A model generated the notes under the pieces. The model worked only from the letters and a program-made list of their open reading frames with translations. It was not told where the DNA came from and searched no databases. From Pseudomonadota bacterium (GTDB taxonomy: Bacteria; Pseudomonadota; Alphaproteobacteria; Rhizobiales; Rhizobiaceae), in NCBI GenBank assembly GCA_023390055.1, contig JAEWDP010000110.1, positions 1-14,038 of the forward strand: a DNA stretch of 14,038 nucleotides, in the 5' to 3' direction. Shown here one piece after another: positions 13,911 through 14,038 of the stretch (the stretch's first letter is position 1; each line of letters starts with the position of its first letter). The position numbers were made by a program, and so were the translations under genes.

Positions 13911-14038
13911 TATACCAACGCTCATTGATCAAAACCCACCGTCCAGTCCCTTAGTCCGATTGACGTGATCCGCGCGGGATCCTGGATGAGTTTGTTCCAG
14001 GCACTACAGCAGTGTTCGACAATATCGTCGTAGGAATC
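13911..14038 (-). mobile_element. Right end of an IS630-family insertion sequence (partial)
   Basis: The transposase tail runs off the window. TATACCAACGCTCATTGATC (13911-13930) spans its stop codon and, beginning with TA, is a candidate terminal repeat and target duplication, since IS630 elements insert at TA. The other end lies outside the window, so the boundary is a guess. Confidence 0.45.
13922..14038 (-). CDS. IS630-family transposase, C-terminal fragment (runs off right edge)
   Basis: The last 38 codons before a TGA at 13922-13924 are visible. They contain YDDIVEHCCSAWNKLI and RITSIGLRDW, the characteristic C-terminus of IS630/mariner-type transposases of alphaproteobacteria (typically Y-D-I-V-H-C-C-AWN-L and I-SI-RDW). 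The DDE catalytic core would lie beyond the edge. The frame is intact within the window, so it could belong to a complete element. It points leftwards, towards the ligD unit, and ends about 90 bases from the terminator. Confidence 0.8.
   Translation of the reverse strand, partial: DSYDDIVEHCCSAWNKLIQDPARITSIGLRDWTVGFDQ

Overview
The window looks like chromosomal accessory DNA from an alphaproteobacterium, most likely Rhizobiales/Rhizobiaceae. The evidence is a moderately GC-rich coding style, a PE-ligase-polymerase form of LigD behind a promoter resembling the alphaproteobacterial EcfG (general stress) type, an IS630-type transposase tail, and the style of the catabolic genes (IclR, NIPSNAP, Gfo/Idh/MocA, a branched-chain-amino-acid-type binding protein). 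No rRNA, tRNA or CRISPR array is visible. The organism is inferred, not shown.

Positions 1-10145 hold one divergently organised catabolic locus. On the minus strand, read leftwards from about 4862, are a KstD/fumarate-reductase-like flavoprotein, an extended SDR, a shikimate-dehydrogenase-family enzyme and a periplasmic solute-binding protein whose ABC permeases and ATPases would lie beyond the left edge. On the plus strand from 4995 are a Gfo/Idh/MocA dehydrogenase, an IclR regulator, a second flavoprotein of the same family (also 576 aa), a NIPSNAP-family protein and a xylose-isomerase-like TIM-barrel enzyme. Four gene junctions are ATGA overlaps, which indicates translationally coupled operons. 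The 132-bp divergent intergenic region carries three AAATGGA boxes (two direct, one inverted) over the likely promoters, a plausible IclR operator.

Together the genes suggest import of an unidentified compound, then oxidation and desaturation of a (possibly alicyclic, quinate/shikimate-like) ring by two flavoproteins and three NAD(P)-dependent dehydrogenases, with an isomerase/dehydratase-type TIM barrel. No enzyme can be assigned an exact substrate from sequence. The locus is the best candidate here for an undescribed pathway.

Positions 10146-10511 are an intergenic break with a 14-bp palindrome and a possible EcfG promoter. It is followed by ligD (bacterial NHEJ ligase, PE-LIG-POL order; no ku in the window) and a small GXWXG/DUF4334 gene, which probably form one transcription unit ending in a strong hairpin-plus-T terminator near 13794-13832. 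The right edge holds the C-terminal end of an IS630-family transposase on the minus strand, so an insertion element flanks or enters the region there.
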